From contig NZ_CP018477.1 in the NCBI RefSeq assembly GCF_002277955.1, positions 2,191,206 to 2,255,205 of the forward strand: a stretch of DNA of 64,000 bases, in the 5' to 3' direction. Positions 7,552-17,653 of the stretch are shown piece after piece; the stretch's first letter is position 1, and every line of letters starts with the position of its first letter. The DNA is from Thermogutta terrifontis. Its GTDB lineage: Bacteria; Planctomycetota; Planctomycetia; Pirellulales; Thermoguttaceae. The notes under the pieces are model-generated. The model saw nothing but the letters and a program-made list of their open reading frames with translations. It did no database searches and was not told where the DNA came from. The translations under genes were made by a program, and so were the position numbers.

Positions 7552-10068
7552 TCACTCCACTTTCCATTCAAGAATTCCCGCAGAAAACCCAGGCTGGAGC
7601 TTGACGAGCAGACGCAGTCGGGTGGTTTTCACGGGATCAAAAACAAGCTCGTTGTATTGATTCTTTTCCACACCACACTGTGCCTGCGGCCTGACGGGTT
7701 GCCAATTCTCTCCATCCCACCATTCCACACGGCACTGCTCTGGAACACGGCACTGGCCGTGGCCCGTGTCGTCGTACCAATAGACGGCTACCCTGGAAAC
7801 TGCACGCGGGGCATCAAATTCGTAAGTGACCCATTCCTCGCTTCCGCGATGGGGCCACCAGGTAAAGCGCGGGATATCCTGATCAAAAGAGTGCTTCGGT
7901 TCCAAACCATCGCTCAGAGCAGCAACGGTGTCGCCCGAAAAGCAATGGGACGCTTGATGGGGCGGTTTGCGAGGCTCCTTCCAGATGACGGCGTCCGAGC
8001 CTTCCCCAATTACCGGAAACGCACTGATCCGCAGTCGGCCGCAACCCATCGGAATCAGATCTAGATCGACCACCGGTCCCTCGCCTCGCGCCGGACTGGG
8101 CTGAAGCGGGGCGACCAATCCGAATTCATCCAGCTTCCATTGTGGAATTTTTTGACCTTTGGCTTTTATGACAATCGGAGCGGCTTCCGGTGTAAATGGT
8201 TGGGAAACACCATCCCAAGGGCGAGAGACCACTGCAAAACTTCCTTCTGGGTTTTCCCAGTCAATCACCAAGCCATAGTTCCATTCGTTTTCAGGGTAGA
8301 TTTCCCAGGCAGGCCATTTGTCTGTACCGCCATGGCGAACATAACGCTCATTAAACTTCAGGGCAAACGTCAACGGCCCATAATTTACTGAAATGCTGTT
8401 CTGATTCCTCTCCCAGCGCGTGATAGTCACTTCGCGTTTGAGTTGGAGGGTTACCCCATCGCCCGACTGCCAGATTCGCCGCAAAACAATCCAGTGACCG
8501 CCCTGAGAAGCGTTGTACTGGAATGCCTCATCGTGCTTCCCGGAGTGAACCTTGACCTCCGCCGCGCGACACCACGTAGGAATCCGCAAGTAAAGCGGAA
8601 ACTCCACGGGTTCAGGCGTCTGCATATTTAGCTCGATGGTTCCATCAAACGGATAAAGCGTTTTCTCGGAAATTTGAATCTCCACACCCTTTTGCCCCAC
8701 GCGTGCTTTAACCCGGCTGGGGGCATAGAGCACTGCTGCCAATCCATCGCCTGGAGCCGCCATCCAGAGGTGCTCTGTGAAATACGGCCAGCCGTGAGAG
8801 ACATTGTGCTGGCAGCAGCGATGACCGTACGGGTCAAACAAAAACATCGGCCCCGAGTTTTGAACGCCTGGAGCTTTGCTGGATGCGTCGGACACCGCGA
8901 GATTGGGCGACGTGAGATAGCGGAGGGCCTTCAGATCCGGCGTCATCGAGGCCGGCAGCGAGTTAAACGCAACATCCTCACATCGGTCGGCCCAAAGCGG
9001 ATCACCGCTGACCCGAACGAGCAACTCGCAGGAATACATCATTTCCACCATGGCGCAGGTTTCCGCAGCCTGGCGAGGATCGCTGTATCCCGGCCGGCAA
9101 TTCTCGTCTGCGCCATAAAGCCCTCCAGGGACCTGTCCGTAACGCTCGCGAACTTCGCGGTAGTTATCGTAAGCCCTCTGGAGGAGTTTTAAGTCCCCGG
9201 CCTGCTGATAAAATATGCCCGGTGCACGGAATCCCTGGGCAATATTGACGCCGTGCCAGTTAATGACTCCTTGGTCCCAGCGGGCACCACAGCGGTGAAT
9301 TTTTTCAGCCAACTCGAGGAGAAATTTGTCACCTGTCAGGTTGTACAGCCAGTAGACACTGACCAAATTGTCGCTTGCCCGCATGGCCTGCCAGTACGGA
9401 AGGAGAAAATCTTCGTCGGGTTGGCGAAGTTCCCATTGAAAGTATCTCCGCATCGCCTCGATGACGCGTTGATCCTGGGTGTATTCGTAGTAGGACTGGA
9501 GGACATGGAGCATGATCATGTTGGGCCACACGTCCGGTTTCTTACCGCGCGGTGAATTGATCATCTCGAGATTCCGTCGCGGACCAAGCCATCCGTCCTC
9601 CCGCTGACCCTGGAGTGTGGGTTCAATCCACCGCCGGGCCTCAGCGATCATCTCAGGCCTTTCCAGAAGATAAGCCAGATCACCATATCCTTTGAGCCAG
9701 TAGGGAACTTCTTCCCAAAAGCTACGATCGCCTTCCCCATGTGGATCCAGCCAGGCATTTCCTTCCGGAGCGAGAAATCGACTCAATTCGTGCAAATGGC
9801 CGATGAAGCCGTCGGCCTCCAATTCCAGTTGAGTTTTTAGCCATCCTTCCGCCCTCACAGCCCCCACGGGAAGCTTCACCAGCGGGCTGGGAAGGAGCGG
9901 TGGTCGATTCGCCGGATAGTGATGGATTCCCAGCTCCGCAGGCGGGCGGTCAATCACTTTAAACTCGGTTGATACGCGTTCCTGGCCCAAGCTAAGGCCC
10001 GCCATGATGCGCGGTAATGTGAGTGCCAAGGTAAGGACGAGAATATGCCGCGGCGTGCTGACCAGCAT
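7552..10068 (-). CDS. Secreted GH127 (DUF1680) beta-L-arabinofuranosidase-like enzyme with C-terminal discoidin-like domain
   Basis: 838 residues; ATG at 10068 with AGGGG upstream and a signal peptide to about residue 28. The alpha/alpha barrel carries the zinc-thiolate site known in Bifidobacterium HypBA1: Glu322 (ADENC), Cys338 (ETCAM) and the Cys418-Cys419 pair (HRCCQHN). In that family one Cys is the nucleophile and Zn is held by three Cys and a Glu. A beta-sandwich follows, then a last region of about 140 residues resembling an F5/8 type C carbohydrate-binding module (WVTYEFDAPRAVSRVAVYWYDD). Likely acts on arabinose-containing glycans outside the cytoplasm. Known substrates in the family vary, so specificity is inferred. 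Confidence 0.9.
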   Translation of the reverse strand: MLVSTPRHILVLTLALTLPRIMAGLSLGQERVSTEFKVIDRPPAELGIHHYPANRPPLLPSPLVKLPVGAVRAEGWLKTQLELEADGFIGHLHELSRFLAPEGNAWLDPHGEGDRSFWEEVPYWLKGYGDLAYLLERPEMIAEARRWIEPTLQGQREDGWLGPRRNLEMINSPRGKKPDVWPNMIMLHVLQSYYEYTQDQRVIEAMRRYFQWELRQPDEDFLLPYWQAMRASDNLVSVYWLYNLTGDKFLLELAEKIHRCGARWDQGVINWHGVNIAQGFRAPGIFYQQAGDLKLLQRAYDNYREVRERYGQVPGGLYGADENCRPGYSDPRQAAETCAMVEMMYSCELLVRVSGDPLWADRCEDVAFNSLPASMTPDLKALRYLTSPNLAVSDASSKAPGVQNSGPMFLFDPYGHRCCQHNVSHGWPYFTEHLWMAAPGDGLAAVLYAPSRVKARVGQKGVEIQISEKTLYPFDGTIELNMQTPEPVEFPLYLRIPTWCRAAEVKVHSGKHDEAFQYNASQGGHWIVLRRIWQSGDGVTLQLKREVTITRWERNQNSISVNYGPLTFALKFNERYVRHGGTDKWPAWEIYPENEWNYGLVIDWENPEGSFAVVSRPWDGVSQPFTPEAAPIVIKAKGQKIPQWKLDEFGLVAPLQPSPARGEGPVVDLDLIPMGCGRLRISAFPVIGEGSDAVIWKEPRKPPHQASHCFSGDTVAALSDGLEPKHSFDQDIPRFTWWPHRGSEEWVTYEFDAPRAVSRVAVYWYDDTGHGQCRVPEQCRVEWWDGENWQPVRPQAQCGVEKNQYNELVFDPVKTTRLRLLVKLQPGFSAGILEWKVE

Positions 10069-10696
10069 GTGACATGTCCCCTGCTGAAACTCGAAATTCT
10101 AACTTGCCTCACTCACTTGGTATTCCCGGTACTTACATTATCCCAACCCGCGGGCTGGGGCAAGTCCGAGACAATCTAAACCCATCTCCGCTTTCTCCTC
10201 CACCCACTTGACCCAGTTTTTTGTGTCGCTCAAAAGAGCCACATCCTGGAAAAGGACTCGTGCGCCACGCGATTCAGCTCGGACGCACCACTTCGGAGCA
10301 ACCTGATGCGGCGGGACCTCCCTTTTGCGTTCGCTTTCCCCAGTTGGATGGCCCACGGTTTTTAAACAGGCACGATGGGCGTGCCGCTGTAAAGCATTTT
10401 TCGGAGGGACCTGCTTGTCAGGTCCGCCTCTGAAGCTGGGATACCCCGTTTTGCATCACCGGGCACGACAAGCGTGTCCCTCCAAAATACTTCGCGGTGC
10501 GACGTGCCTGTCATGCCCGTTCTTGAACTCACGCCGAGTGGAAACAACGTCAATGGGCCACGAGCTTGGAACTCGCTCCACGATAGCGACTTCTGTTCTG
10601 AGTTCGCGCTTCCAGTACAATAGGACTCGACAAGCGTAAGCATGGCGAGGCTGGGAGCAATTGTTCAAGACACACCTGTAACGGAGGCGTGATTCG
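10069..10696. other. Intergenic region between divergent glycosidase genes
   Basis: About 630 bases with no credible gene. It contains the promoters of the GH127 and GH5-like genes and several short hairpins annotated at 10369-10480. Confidence 0.6.
10369..10480. repeat. Cluster of hairpin repeats, GGACCTG type
   Basis: GGCACG-ATGGG-CGTGCC (10369-10385), GGACCTG-CTTGT-CAGGTCC (10407-10425, flanked by GAGG and GCCTC) and GGGCACG-ACAAG-CGTGTCCC (10461-10480). The middle one matches the GACCTG/CAGGTC hairpins at 62401-62465. Confidence 0.6.
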
Positions 10697-12172
10697 ATGA
10701 GCCAGCGTGACGTGAAGCAATCATGGAACCGTTTGAAGTATTGCCTCATAGGTGCCTTCACACTGGTGATGTGGTTCAGTTCCGGCACACCGGCCTTCCC
10801 GGAAAATACGTCGTCACTCAAAAAAATTCGGGTTGATGGGGAGCGGCGGTGTTTTGTGACCGAAGATGGTAAAATCTTCGTTCCGTTCGGCGTGAATTAT
10901 TTCCGGCCCGGCACCGGTTGGGCTCCGCAGGTCTGGAAGAAATTCGATGCGGCGGCTGTCCGTGAGGATTTCCGCCGCATGAAAGAGTTTGGCGTCAATT
11001 GCGTGCGAGTTTTTCTTACCTTTGATTCCTTTTACCGCGAGCCAGGACGGCTTGAGACATTTGGTTTAGAGCGGTGGGAAGAGTTCCTCGCCATCGCCGA
11101 GGAATATGGGATCTATGTTCACCCCACCGGGCCGGACCACTGGGAAGGCCTTCCAGCCTGGGCCCGAAAAGACACGATTTCAAATCCGGAGTCGGTTGCG
11201 GCGCTTGTCGAATTTTGGAAGCTGTTCGCAGGCCGATATCGCGGACGGCCCGTCATCTTTGCCTACGATTTGCGCAACGAACCGAGCGTGCCATGGGAAA
11301 ACTCGGAACTTTCACGTCGGTGGGCTGACTTTTTGCATCGAAAATACGGTTCACCTCAAGGGCTGGCAAAAGCCTGGGGAGTCGAGATCACCGAACAGGC
11401 CTGGCTCACGCCGCAGGTTCCATCGCTGGACGGTCCACGGCAGGCGATCCTCGATTATCAAAATCTTCGCGAGGAGGTGGCCGACGAATGGACACGGCGC
11501 CAGGCTGAGGCGATTAAGAGCGTCGATCAGCAGGCATTGGTGACGGTGGGTCTGATTCAATGGAGCGTGCCGGTGCTGTTGCCAGACTTGCGAAGCTATT
11601 CCGCGTTTCGGCCCAGCCGTCAGGCACAGTTGCTGGATTTTCTGGAAGTGCATTTTTATCCACTTGCACGCGGCTTCTATGAGTATCAGAGTGAGGAAGA
11701 TCGGTTGGCCAATTTGGCCTATGCCGAATCGGTGGTTCGGGAGGTTGCGCGACCGGGGAAGCCCGTTGTGGTGGCCGAGTTCGGCTGGTACGGGGGCGGC
11801 AAGCTGACAATCAACAATGGACGGCATCCACCCGCGAGCGAGGAACAACAGGCAACCTGGTGCGCTGAGTTGATCGGTGTTACACGCGGGCTGGCATGTG
11901 GGTGGCTGAATTGGGGACTTTACGACCATCCGGAAGCGCGGGACGTCACGCAGTTGACCGGTCTGTTCCGAGTTGATGGAACGCCGAAAGCCTGGGCCCG
12001 TAAGTTTCACGAATTAAGCGCGAATATTGCGTCCTCCTGCTGCGTAAAGTGGGCAGAGTGGGAACAGAATCACCCCCGACCGGCGTTTGATTTTGACCGT
12101 GCTATCTCCGACCGCAATTATGCCCCCGCGTTCTGCCAAGAATATTTGAAACGCTTCCGCACGACGAAATAA
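10697..12172 (+). CDS. Secreted GH5-like (clan A) glycoside hydrolase
   Basis: 491 residues; ATG at 10697. A signal segment about 14-34 (LKYCLIGAFTLVMWF) precedes a TIM-barrel of the GH5/mannanase type: PFGVNYFRPG, FGVNCVRVFL, then the acid/base Glu195 in AYDLRNEPS and the nucleophile Glu361 in VVVAEFGWYGGG. Both catalytic Glu residues are present and correctly ordered. Clan A members with this layout include beta-mannanases, endoglucanases and beta-galactosidase-like enzymes. Substrate is undetermined. The gene is transcribed alone, with no partner downstream on the same strand. Confidence 0.85.
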   Translation: MSQRDVKQSWNRLKYCLIGAFTLVMWFSSGTPAFPENTSSLKKIRVDGERRCFVTEDGKIFVPFGVNYFRPGTGWAPQVWKKFDAAAVREDFRRMKEFGVNCVRVFLTFDSFYREPGRLETFGLERWEEFLAIAEEYGIYVHPTGPDHWEGLPAWARKDTISNPESVAALVEFWKLFAGRYRGRPVIFAYDLRNEPSVPWENSELSRRWADFLHRKYGSPQGLAKAWGVEITEQAWLTPQVPSLDGPRQAILDYQNLREEVADEWTRRQAEAIKSVDQQALVTVGLIQWSVPVLLPDLRSYSAFRPSRQAQLLDFLEVHFYPLARGFYEYQSEEDRLANLAYAESVVREVARPGKPVVVAEFGWYGGGKLTINNGRHPPASEEQQATWCAELIGVTRGLACGWLNWGLYDHPEARDVTQLTGLFRVDGTPKAWARKFHELSANIASSCCVKWAEWEQNHPRPAFDFDRAISDRNYAPAFCQEYLKRFRTTK

Positions 12173-12194
12173 CTGTTGAAAAGAAAAGGAAGTT

Positions 12195-12215
12195 TTGGCA
12201 AAGACCTCTTGCCAA
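12195..12215. terminator. Possible bidirectional hairpin between convergent genes
   Basis: TTGGCAA and TTGCCAA, seven perfect pairs with a seven-base loop, lie between the ends of the GH5-like and Nudix genes. A TTTT lies next to the stem on its 5' side on the plus strand (AAAA on the minus strand). Confidence 0.35.
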
Positions 12216-12248
12216 GGAGAAGATTTTCCGTGGGTGCGTCGTTGTGAT

Positions 12249-12776
12249 TCAGCCAATGAATTGAGCCTGCGAGAAAAAAACGAGCAGTGCGATAATAGAT
12301 TTGGCATCGCAAATAAGTCCTTCCCGGAGGGCCGTCTTACACTGTTCCACTGTGGCGATTTCGACACGAAGATCCTCATCCGGTTCCAAATGGGGTGAAC
12401 CGGGAATAAGATCCCGGGCAAAAAAGAGGGTCATTCGCTCATTGGTTATTCCTGGCGAAACGTAAAACTCAAGGACCTCCTGCCAGATCCTTGCCGAGTA
12501 TCCCGTTTCCTCGCTGAGTTCGCGTATGGCAGCCGCCTGCGGATGCTCGCCGGGGCGCCGTGTGCCGGCCGGGATCTCGAGCAATTCCCTGTTTATCGCC
12601 CAGCGTCGATTTCGCACGAGGACAATCCGCTCATCATCTAAAATCGGCAGAATCGCGACCGCCCCAGGGTGATTCACATAGTAAAGAGATTGTGCGGGTG
12701 CCTGCGAAGCTGTTCTTCGCACGATCTGAAACTTCGGTGCTTCAAAAACGATGTCTCCGTCGCTCCAAACGTCCAT
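12249..12776 (-). CDS. Nudix hydrolase, ADP-ribose pyrophosphatase-like
   Basis: 175 residues. The Nudix box is complete: G-x5-E-x7-REL-x-EE-x-G, in GTRRPGEHP...IRELSEETGY. The N-terminal part (LYYVNHPGAVAILPIL, IVLVRNRRWAIN, LLEIPAG) is that of the ADP-ribose/nucleoside-diphosphate-sugar pyrophosphatase subgroup, which cleaves NDP-linked metabolites in the cytoplasm using Mg2+. Length is normal for a stand-alone member. The substrate within this subgroup cannot be read from sequence alone. Confidence 0.9.
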   Translation of the reverse strand: MDVWSDGDIVFEAPKFQIVRRTASQAPAQSLYYVNHPGAVAILPILDDERIVLVRNRRWAINRELLEIPAGTRRPGEHPQAAAIRELSEETGYSARIWQEVLEFYVSPGITNERMTLFFARDLIPGSPHLEPDEDLRVEIATVEQCKTALREGLICDAKSIIALLVFFSQAQFIG

Positions 12777-12985
12777 GAGGCTCTCCGAATGATCGATAGA
12801 TAAAAGGGGCGACTACGCGAACGATTATTATCGCTTGACACTTCAGGACTATTTTAGAGCGCTGACCGCCACCCGGCATGGCTATTGTCGAAAAACATAA
12901 GGCCCCTGCGGGGCGGCAACCCTTCTGGTCCAGCGCTCCCAGCAAGCGCTAACCGGCAAAAAGTTGAATATTAAAAAGCGATTGT

Positions 12986-14299
12986 TCAGGCAAATTTTGT
13001 AATACCCGGAATTGCCGTGGGATAGATGCCATCCGGACCCGGTTTGACAGGTGGATCAATGTCAAAACCATACCGCGGGAGGCTGAACGAACGGGTGGAC
13101 TGCATGGCTTCTTCCCACGTAATCAATTGGCCCGTATAACACACCATCTGTGCCAAAATACCCAGCATGGTGCTTGTGAACATATAATCGCCATTGTTAA
13201 TGGGTTTGCCTGCACGAATAGAATCAAACATTTCCTTATGTTCGACGTCATACATGCTAACTTTGGGACCTGTGTACTGCCATTCCACGGCCCCTTCGAT
13301 ACGCGGCTTACTGGGTAAATAGCAGCGTCCCTTGGTGCCGAAGATAATGTCGGAAGTTTCATTGTAACAGCCGGGAATATCGCGGCAGTATCCGAACACG
13401 CGCACGCCATTGTCATATTCGAATACGACCGCGTGGTGATCGAACTGGTCGCCATATTTGGGGTCAAGACAGGCCTGTCGGCCACCCAGCCCCCACGCCC
13501 GCAGGGGCGGCTTATCGCGAAGGGCCCAGGAAGCTTTGTCCAAGCTGTGAATAAGTTGCTGGCTGGTCTGATCCCCCGATAGCCAATTGAAGTGATACCA
13601 GTTCTTAAACTGGTAGTACGCTTCACTCCAGCCGGGCTCACGTGGTCGGACGACATAAGGAGTTGTGATGTAGGTTTCCTGAATGGCCACGATCTCACCA
13701 ATAACCCCGTCCAGAACGCGTTTCATTGCTTCGCGAACACCGTAGTCGTAACGCCAGCAGAGCCCTGAAACCACAGCCAGATTCTTTTTCTTGGCTTCCT
13801 CGCAGGCGGCCATGGCCATTTTGAGACCGGGGACATCGATGGCGTGTGGCTTTTCACAGAAGACATGCTTGCCGGCGTCCACGGCCGCCTTGAGCATCAC
13901 AGGATGAAAATGGGAGGCGGCGGCAATGATGACAACATCCACATCGGAAGCGATCACTCTTTGGTAGGCATCGAAGCCCACAAAGCAGTGGTCATCATCC
14001 ACCTGAACCTGGTCCGGATACAAGCTTTTCAAACGTTCCCGCGCACCACGAAGGTGGTCCTCGAAGATATCCGCCATGGCGACCAGTTTGATATCCTTGC
14101 CCGCATTCATGGCATTAGCCGCTGCACCGGAGCCGCGTCCACCGCAACCGATCAGACCGACGCGGAAGCCCTCCCTCCCCTCGGCGTGGGCAAATCTTTC
14201 GATGGAGATCACGCTCGTCGCTGCTGCCAGGATTCCGGCCTGCTTGAGAAATTCTCTTCGGGACGTGTTTTGTACGGCCAAGGGTTTGTCGCCTGCCAT
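12986..14299 (-). CDS. Tat-exported Gfo/Idh/MocA family oxidoreductase
   Basis: 437 residues from the ATG at 14299, chosen because GAGGAG lies seven bases upstream; an in-frame start 39 bases earlier lacks such a site. A twin-arginine signal (SRREFLKQAGILAAATS) is followed by a Rossmann motif GLIGCGGRGSG, and the sugar-dehydrogenase signature CEKPHAID. The C-terminal alpha/beta domain is complete. Exported, folded NAD(P)-binding members of this family are abundant in planctomycetes, where they are thought to act on sugars or inositols in the periplasm, probably with tightly bound cofactor. The substrate is unknown. A relative with the same layout lies at 55021-56370. Confidence 0.92.
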   Translation of the reverse strand: MAGDKPLAVQNTSRREFLKQAGILAAATSVISIERFAHAEGREGFRVGLIGCGGRGSGAAANAMNAGKDIKLVAMADIFEDHLRGARERLKSLYPDQVQVDDDHCFVGFDAYQRVIASDVDVVIIAAASHFHPVMLKAAVDAGKHVFCEKPHAIDVPGLKMAMAACEEAKKKNLAVVSGLCWRYDYGVREAMKRVLDGVIGEIVAIQETYITTPYVVRPREPGWSEAYYQFKNWYHFNWLSGDQTSQQLIHSLDKASWALRDKPPLRAWGLGGRQACLDPKYGDQFDHHAVVFEYDNGVRVFGYCRDIPGCYNETSDIIFGTKGRCYLPSKPRIEGAVEWQYTGPKVSMYDVEHKEMFDSIRAGKPINNGDYMFTSTMLGILAQMVCYTGQLITWEEAMQSTRSFSLPRYGFDIDPPVKPGPDGIYPTAIPGITKFA

Positions 14300-14651
14300 G
14301 ATCGTTCTCCTCTCTGCGTGGGACTCAAGATGACTCACTTTGAACTGTGCGTCATTGTAAGCTGGGCTGTTGGAAAATCATACCACCATCGTTTCAAGAA
14401 AGTGAGGGTCCAGAGGTTGCCAAGGAAATATGGACCGGGGGACATGTTCTCGGAATGTTCAAAGTCCGCGTCTAAGATGAGGAACTCAACAGTTTAACAA
14501 ACAGGAAGCCGCATCTGTCGAAGTTGCTCGAAAGTTTTCGTACAATACCGGTCGGATCACCGGGGATAGCCGTGTCCCGGACAGAAGCCGGGTAAGTTTT
14601 CAATAACCATCCAACCGGCCGAGGTCATTCTGGAAGGGAAAGGGAAAAGAC
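14300..14651. other. Intergenic region between divergent genes
   Basis: About 350 bases separating two divergent starts; it must hold both promoters, but I see no clear -35/-10 pair, repeat or gene. Confidence 0.5.
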
Positions 14652-16103
14652 ATGATCAAAAACCAAATGTGGTGGCTAGCTGTGGCCGTGTGTCTGCTTC
14701 TGGCTTCGGGTTTGCCGAGGGCTTGGGCCGTGGAACTGTGGGTGGGTTCAGCCACCGTTGATATCACACCTCCGCGGCCGGTGGCACTGGAGGGACAATT
14801 TCACACGCGAGTCGCGAATCGGGTTGAAACACCTCTGGTTGCGGCAGCGCTGGTGCTGGAATCCCGCGAGAACGGCCAAATGAAGGATCACGCTGTCATG
14901 GTGTCTTGCGACCTGGTCGGAATACCGGAGGCGGTCCTTCAAAAAGTGCGAGAGCGGATATCACAAGCTATTCCGCAGATTTCTCCAGAAAAGATCATCC
15001 TCAGTGCGACCCACACCCACACGGCACCGGTGGTGACGGAGGGAAAGTACGTCATTCCCGATCACGGCGTCATGACGGTTTCTGAATACGTGGCCTTTTT
15101 GGTGGATCGGGTCGCTGAGGCTGTGAAAACGGCCTGGCAAAACCGCCAGGTTGCGCAGCTCGGCTATGGTTTTGGCTATGCGGTGGTGGGACACAATCGG
15201 CGGGCGGTTTATGCAGACGGGCATGCCGTCATGTACGGCCGTACAGATGTACCAGACTTTCGCCACCTGGAAAGTGGAACTGATCCGGCGGTGCAAGTTT
15301 TGTTCTTTACGGATCGATCCGGAACGTTACTGACCATGGCGATTGAGGTGGCCTGCCCGTCACAGGAGGTTGAAGGTCAATCCACCGTCCACGCAGATTT
15401 CTGGCATTTCGTACGGCAAGAGATTTGGCGCCAGTTCGGCCGAAAGGTTGACATCCTGGCGTGGTGCGGGGCAGCGGGAGACCTGTCACCCCATCTCATG
15501 TTGCGGAAGGCTGCCGAGGAACGCATGCTGCGGCTGCGTGGCCTCGATTCGCTCCAGGAAATTGCTCGTCGCATCAGCGAGACGGTGATGGATGTTTATA
15601 ATGTGGCACGGCAGGAGCTTTATCCCGAGGTGCCATTTGAGCACAGGGTATTGAACCTGGACCTGCCGCTGCGCGTGGTGACCGACGAAGAAGCGCGGAC
15701 GGCGCGGGAAGAGGCTGCCAAGCTCGCTGATAATCCTGCCCTCCGCATGAAGATGCTGTGGCATCAACGCGTCGCCGAACGATACGAGAAACAACAACAG
15801 ATTGCCCGTGACCAGTGGACAAACTCGTACGAGATTCATGTGTTGCGGATCGGGGATGTTGCTATTGCTACCAATCCCTTTGAACTTTTCGTGGACTTTG
15901 GTCTGCAAATTCAGGCCAGAAGCAAAGCCACACAAACGTTCGTGATTCAGCTTGCCGGCGCGGGAACGTATTTGGCGACGGATCGCGCCGTGGCGGGGGG
16001 TGGTTACAGTGCCGTCGTGGAGAGCACGGAAGTGAGCCCGGAAGGCGGACAGATTCTGGTGGACCGAACCGTCGAAGCAATCAATGCTCTTTTCGGACAG
16101 TGA
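14652..16103 (+). CDS. Neutral/alkaline ceramidase-like secreted hydrolase
   Basis: 483 residues; ATG at 14652 preceded by GGAAAGGGAAAAG. A signal peptide (MWWLAVAVCLLLASG) precedes the N-terminal domain typical of neutral ceramidase (GSATVDITPPRPVALEGQF). The metal-binding motif SATHTHTAP holds His121 and His123; GAAGDLSPH follows near residue 276. The classical C-terminal immunoglobulin-like domain of human or Pseudomonas ceramidase is missing, as usual for planctomycete members. True ceramidases release a fatty acid from ceramide; whether this subgroup uses ceramide is not established. A truncated paralogue lies at 5555-6252. Confidence 0.85.
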   Translation: MIKNQMWWLAVAVCLLLASGLPRAWAVELWVGSATVDITPPRPVALEGQFHTRVANRVETPLVAAALVLESRENGQMKDHAVMVSCDLVGIPEAVLQKVRERISQAIPQISPEKIILSATHTHTAPVVTEGKYVIPDHGVMTVSEYVAFLVDRVAEAVKTAWQNRQVAQLGYGFGYAVVGHNRRAVYADGHAVMYGRTDVPDFRHLESGTDPAVQVLFFTDRSGTLLTMAIEVACPSQEVEGQSTVHADFWHFVRQEIWRQFGRKVDILAWCGAAGDLSPHLMLRKAAEERMLRLRGLDSLQEIARRISETVMDVYNVARQELYPEVPFEHRVLNLDLPLRVVTDEEARTAREEAAKLADNPALRMKMLWHQRVAERYEKQQQIARDQWTNSYEIHVLRIGDVAIATNPFELFVDFGLQIQARSKATQTFVIQLAGAGTYLATDRAVAGGGYSAVVESTEVSPEGGQILVDRTVEAINALFGQ

Positions 16104-16235
16104 GGTGTGCCTTGCGAGTCGTAACATGTTCGTTGATGCAGAGGGATTGCGCCAGAAAAGGAACATTTCGGCAAAATACTTGTTGCTGACAGGTGAGGTT
16201 ACAACAAACTTGACTGCATTGCAAAAGGGTGATGT

Positions 16236-17195
16236 ATGAAGTTCCAACCATCGACATCGTTCTTGCAAAAAGCATCCGCGGCAATTGGGATTTCCTTCGC
16301 GTTCCTATTTGGTCTGACTGTTTCCGGTGAGGATCGGGATCAAAAACCCCTCACGCTGACTGTGATCGAGTTGAAGCAGCATGGTCTGGCGATGCTGCTG
16401 GAGACTCCGGAAGGTCGGCATTACCTTATTGATACCGGGGGTGGTGGAGACCGGGATACCGTGGCGGCATGCCTCACCGAGCATCATGTGCAACAAATAG
16501 AGGGACTCGTGATTTCTCACCCGCACGGCGATCATCAGGGCGGTGTCCCGGCCGTTTTCGATCGCTGGCCGGTGAAAGAGTTGATCGTTTCCCCGTTTGT
16601 CCGCAAAGTTCCTGAAAAGCTCAAGACATCCGAGACGGAGTTCTCGCTGGGTCTACAGAAGTTGGCCGAGCAAAAGGGTGCTCGCGTCAGGGAAGTGTCC
16701 CAGGGAAGTGGTCTTGAGTGGGGAGCCGATGTGCATGTGGAAGTCCTTTGGCCGCCCGAAGAGCCCTTTTTGACTGCGAATCCCCGGCCGCACGGAACCT
16801 ACAACAACAATTCACTTGTCTTGAGGGTGCAGTACAAGGACGCGGTATTCCTGCTTCCAGGAGATCTCGGTAACGAAGCGGCGGCCGTGCTGGTGAGAGA
16901 ATCTCCTGCAAAGCTCAAAGCCCACGTGGTCGTTGTGCCCCATCACGGATTTTTTGGTAATGCCGATTTTGCCAAGGCGGTTCAGGCACAGGTGGCGATC
17001 GCTTCATGCATCGTTGACTACCTGGATCATCCCACGCGAAACGTCCCGGGGATTCATGCTGTTGATCTATTTGCACCGGTGGGGACTGGCGTGTATGTCA
17101 CGCCGTGGCATGGGACGGTGACCGTGTCGACGGATGGAAAATATCTGGCTGTTGAGGCGAGAAAGAACGTCGAACTCGCACCGCTTTCCAATTGA
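16236..17195 (+). CDS. Exported metallo-beta-lactamase-fold protein, ComEC C-domain type
   Basis: 319 residues; ATG at 16236. A hydrophobic signal (AIGISFAFLFGLTVSG) is followed by a metallo-beta-lactamase fold of the kind found at the C-terminus of ComEC/Rec2: VIELKQHGLAMLLETPEG, LIDTGGGGD, HPHGDHQGG with His95, His97, Asp99 and His100, LPGDLG and VVPHHG. All metal ligands expected of the fold are present. No competence channel domain is attached. Stand-alone secreted members may be phosphodiesterases or nucleases, but no activity is proven. It lies 132 bases after the ceramidase-like gene on the same strand. Confidence 0.85.
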   Translation: MKFQPSTSFLQKASAAIGISFAFLFGLTVSGEDRDQKPLTLTVIELKQHGLAMLLETPEGRHYLIDTGGGGDRDTVAACLTEHHVQQIEGLVISHPHGDHQGGVPAVFDRWPVKELIVSPFVRKVPEKLKTSETEFSLGLQKLAEQKGARVREVSQGSGLEWGADVHVEVLWPPEEPFLTANPRPHGTYNNNSLVLRVQYKDAVFLLPGDLGNEAAAVLVRESPAKLKAHVVVVPHHGFFGNADFAKAVQAQVAIASCIVDYLDHPTRNVPGIHAVDLFAPVGTGVYVTPWHGTVTVSTDGKYLAVEARKNVELAPLSN

Positions 17196-17653
17196 AGTAG
17201 AGAGTCAGCGGCTCGCTGGTGCAATCCAAAAGGCCCAAGTCGGGGGATCTGTGCAACCCAATTCTTGACGGTGTCCTGTCGCCCATACCCGGTTTCGTGG
17301 GATGGCAAGGTCGGCGACGTTGCTGCGGTCTTTTCAAGCGGCAACCATGTCGAGTGACTCGTTGTGGTTTGCAGGGTGGCGCGTTCTTCACAGCGATCGG
17401 GTTGCCATGGTGCAAGTCATTCACTTGTCCGAACTGCTAGAATTCTTGTCGACGTGGGAAGTCGGAGATTCTCCTGCAGTTGAGATTGAAATGGCTTTTT
17501 GATGCTGTCAAGCTAACGGTGGCGGAAATCGGCCACTTCGCCGCCAACGTCGCCAACCAGAGGGACTGGGTACCACAGAAGAGTGCGTCGTCGGCAGCCG
17601 TGGAAGGAACGCTACCTGTTTGCTCCATCGCGATCCAGGAAAGGAGGTTGGCC
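17196..17653. other. Intergenic region
   Basis: No gene supported. The reading frame of the hemerythrin-like protein stays open upstream to about 17480, but the Tat signal and ribosome-binding site place the start at 17654. Confidence 0.5.

Noticed and set aside
6994-8064. 356-residue plus-strand open frame
   Set aside because: Antisense to the permease and the end of the GH127 gene; composition is shadow-like.
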